Assembly (NCBI RefSeq): GCF_044344315.1
Contig: NZ_JBIJDC010000126.1
Location: 1-12,769, forward strand
Reading direction: 5' to 3'
Length of the DNA stretch: 12,769 nucleotides
DNA from: Zoogloea sp044344315
GTDB taxonomy: Bacteria > Pseudomonadota > Gammaproteobacteria > Burkholderiales > Rhodocyclaceae
The notes under the pieces are model-generated. The model saw only the letters and a list, made by a program, of their open reading frames with translations, had not been told where the DNA came from and did no database searches. Positions 12,487-12,769 of the stretch are shown here, piece by piece. Within the stretch, counting starts at the first letter, position 1. Every line of letters starts with the position of its first letter. Made by a program: the position numbers and the translations under genes.

Positions 12487-12769
12487 TCAGGTGTTCTTGG
12501 TGGCCATGCCGCGCCAGGCGTCGAAGTTCTTCTGGTCTTCCGAACCCTCGAAGTCCAGGTTGTCGCGGCCGAAATTGAGGTGGTAGTAGTCGAGCACCGC
12601 AGCCAGCGGGTCGAAGCCCTCGGCGGTGGGGTCGACACCCTCGTTGAAGCAGTTGCCCTGGTAGATCTGGTGCACCGGCAGCCAGGCCTGGATGTACTTC
12701 TCGGGCTCGTGCTCGAAGATCTCTTTGCAGCCATCCGAGCAGAAGTGGTACTTGTTGTCCTTGTAGTCC
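12487..12769 (-). CDS. dmpN: Phenol hydroxylase large (alpha) subunit P3, C-terminal end, cut by the window edge
   Basis: About 93 C-terminal residues are visible, beginning DYKDNKYHFCSDGCKEIFEH and ending RGMATKNT before TGA. This is the tail of the diiron oxygenase subunit DmpN of the multicomponent phenol hydroxylase, which puts one oxygen atom into phenol to give catechol. The YHFCSDGCKEIF stretch is a YHS-like motif with a C-x3-C pair, fitting the zinc site known near the C-terminus of this subunit. The diiron ligands (the two E..ExxH sets) lie outside the window. dmpO and dmpP follow in the classical order, which confirms the identity; the related toluene monooxygenases have a different downstream order. 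Confidence 0.95.
   Translation of the reverse strand, partial: DYKDNKYHFCSDGCKEIFEHEPEKYIQAWLPVHQIYQGNCFNEGVDPTAEGFDPLAAVLDYYHLNFGRDNLDFEGSEDQKNFDAWRGMATKNT

Noticed and set aside
1..12769. CRISPR array, tRNA or rRNA genes
   Set aside because: No regularly spaced repeats and no tRNA- or rRNA-like sequence were recognised on either strand.

Overview
The window is a high-GC piece of a phenol (or methylphenol) degradation locus, most likely from a betaproteobacterium of the Thauera/Azoarcus (Rhodocyclales) or Comamonas type. That placement is an inference from base composition, codon use and the gene set; there is no rRNA or other marker gene. The catabolic genes follow the classical dmp order (phenol hydroxylase, catechol 2,3-dioxygenase, then the lower meta pathway) and all lie on the minus strand. 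The series is cut in two by a plus-strand block of three signalling and regulatory genes.

Right part, minus strand, read from the right edge: the C-terminal end of the phenol hydroxylase large subunit (dmpN, cut by the window edge), dmpO, dmpP (reductase), a 166-base promoter-bearing gap, and catechol 2,3-dioxygenase (dmpB type). The ferredoxin gene dmpQ, which sits between P and B in the classical cluster, is missing from that place. Left part, minus strand: a GlcG/HbpS-like (DUF336) gene, 2-hydroxymuconic semialdehyde dehydrogenase (dmpC), 2-hydroxymuconic semialdehyde hydrolase (dmpD), 2-oxopent-4-enoate hydratase (dmpE), an extra short-chain dehydrogenase, and the start of acylating acetaldehyde dehydrogenase (dmpF, cut by the left edge). 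Together they convert phenol to catechol, open the ring by extradiol cleavage, and process the product toward pyruvate and acetyl-CoA.

Middle block, plus strand: a GntR-family (FCD/FadR subgroup) regulator divergent from the lower-pathway operon, then a FIST-domain sensor (NosP-like) translationally coupled to a 1002-residue soluble protein with four PAS domains and intact GGDEF and EAL domains. The block therefore couples a ligand or nitric-oxide type sensor to cyclic di-GMP turnover inside a catabolic locus. It ends convergently with the dioxygenase gene over a GC-rich hairpin.

The most notable signal is regulatory. The promoters of the two catabolic halves, about 6.2 kb apart, each carry the same element, TCTCGA-N13-TCTCGAGA (plus strand), overlapping the -35 box, with identical internal spacing. 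The similarity extends further, to a CTATG block and a GAATTC block at a fixed 23-base distance. The simplest reading is that the neighbouring GntR protein controls both halves, and that the whole divergent control region was copied when the cluster was rearranged. A second regulatory oddity is the leader of the FIST gene, where one CCTCCG segment can pair either with a local hairpin partner or with the ribosome binding site.
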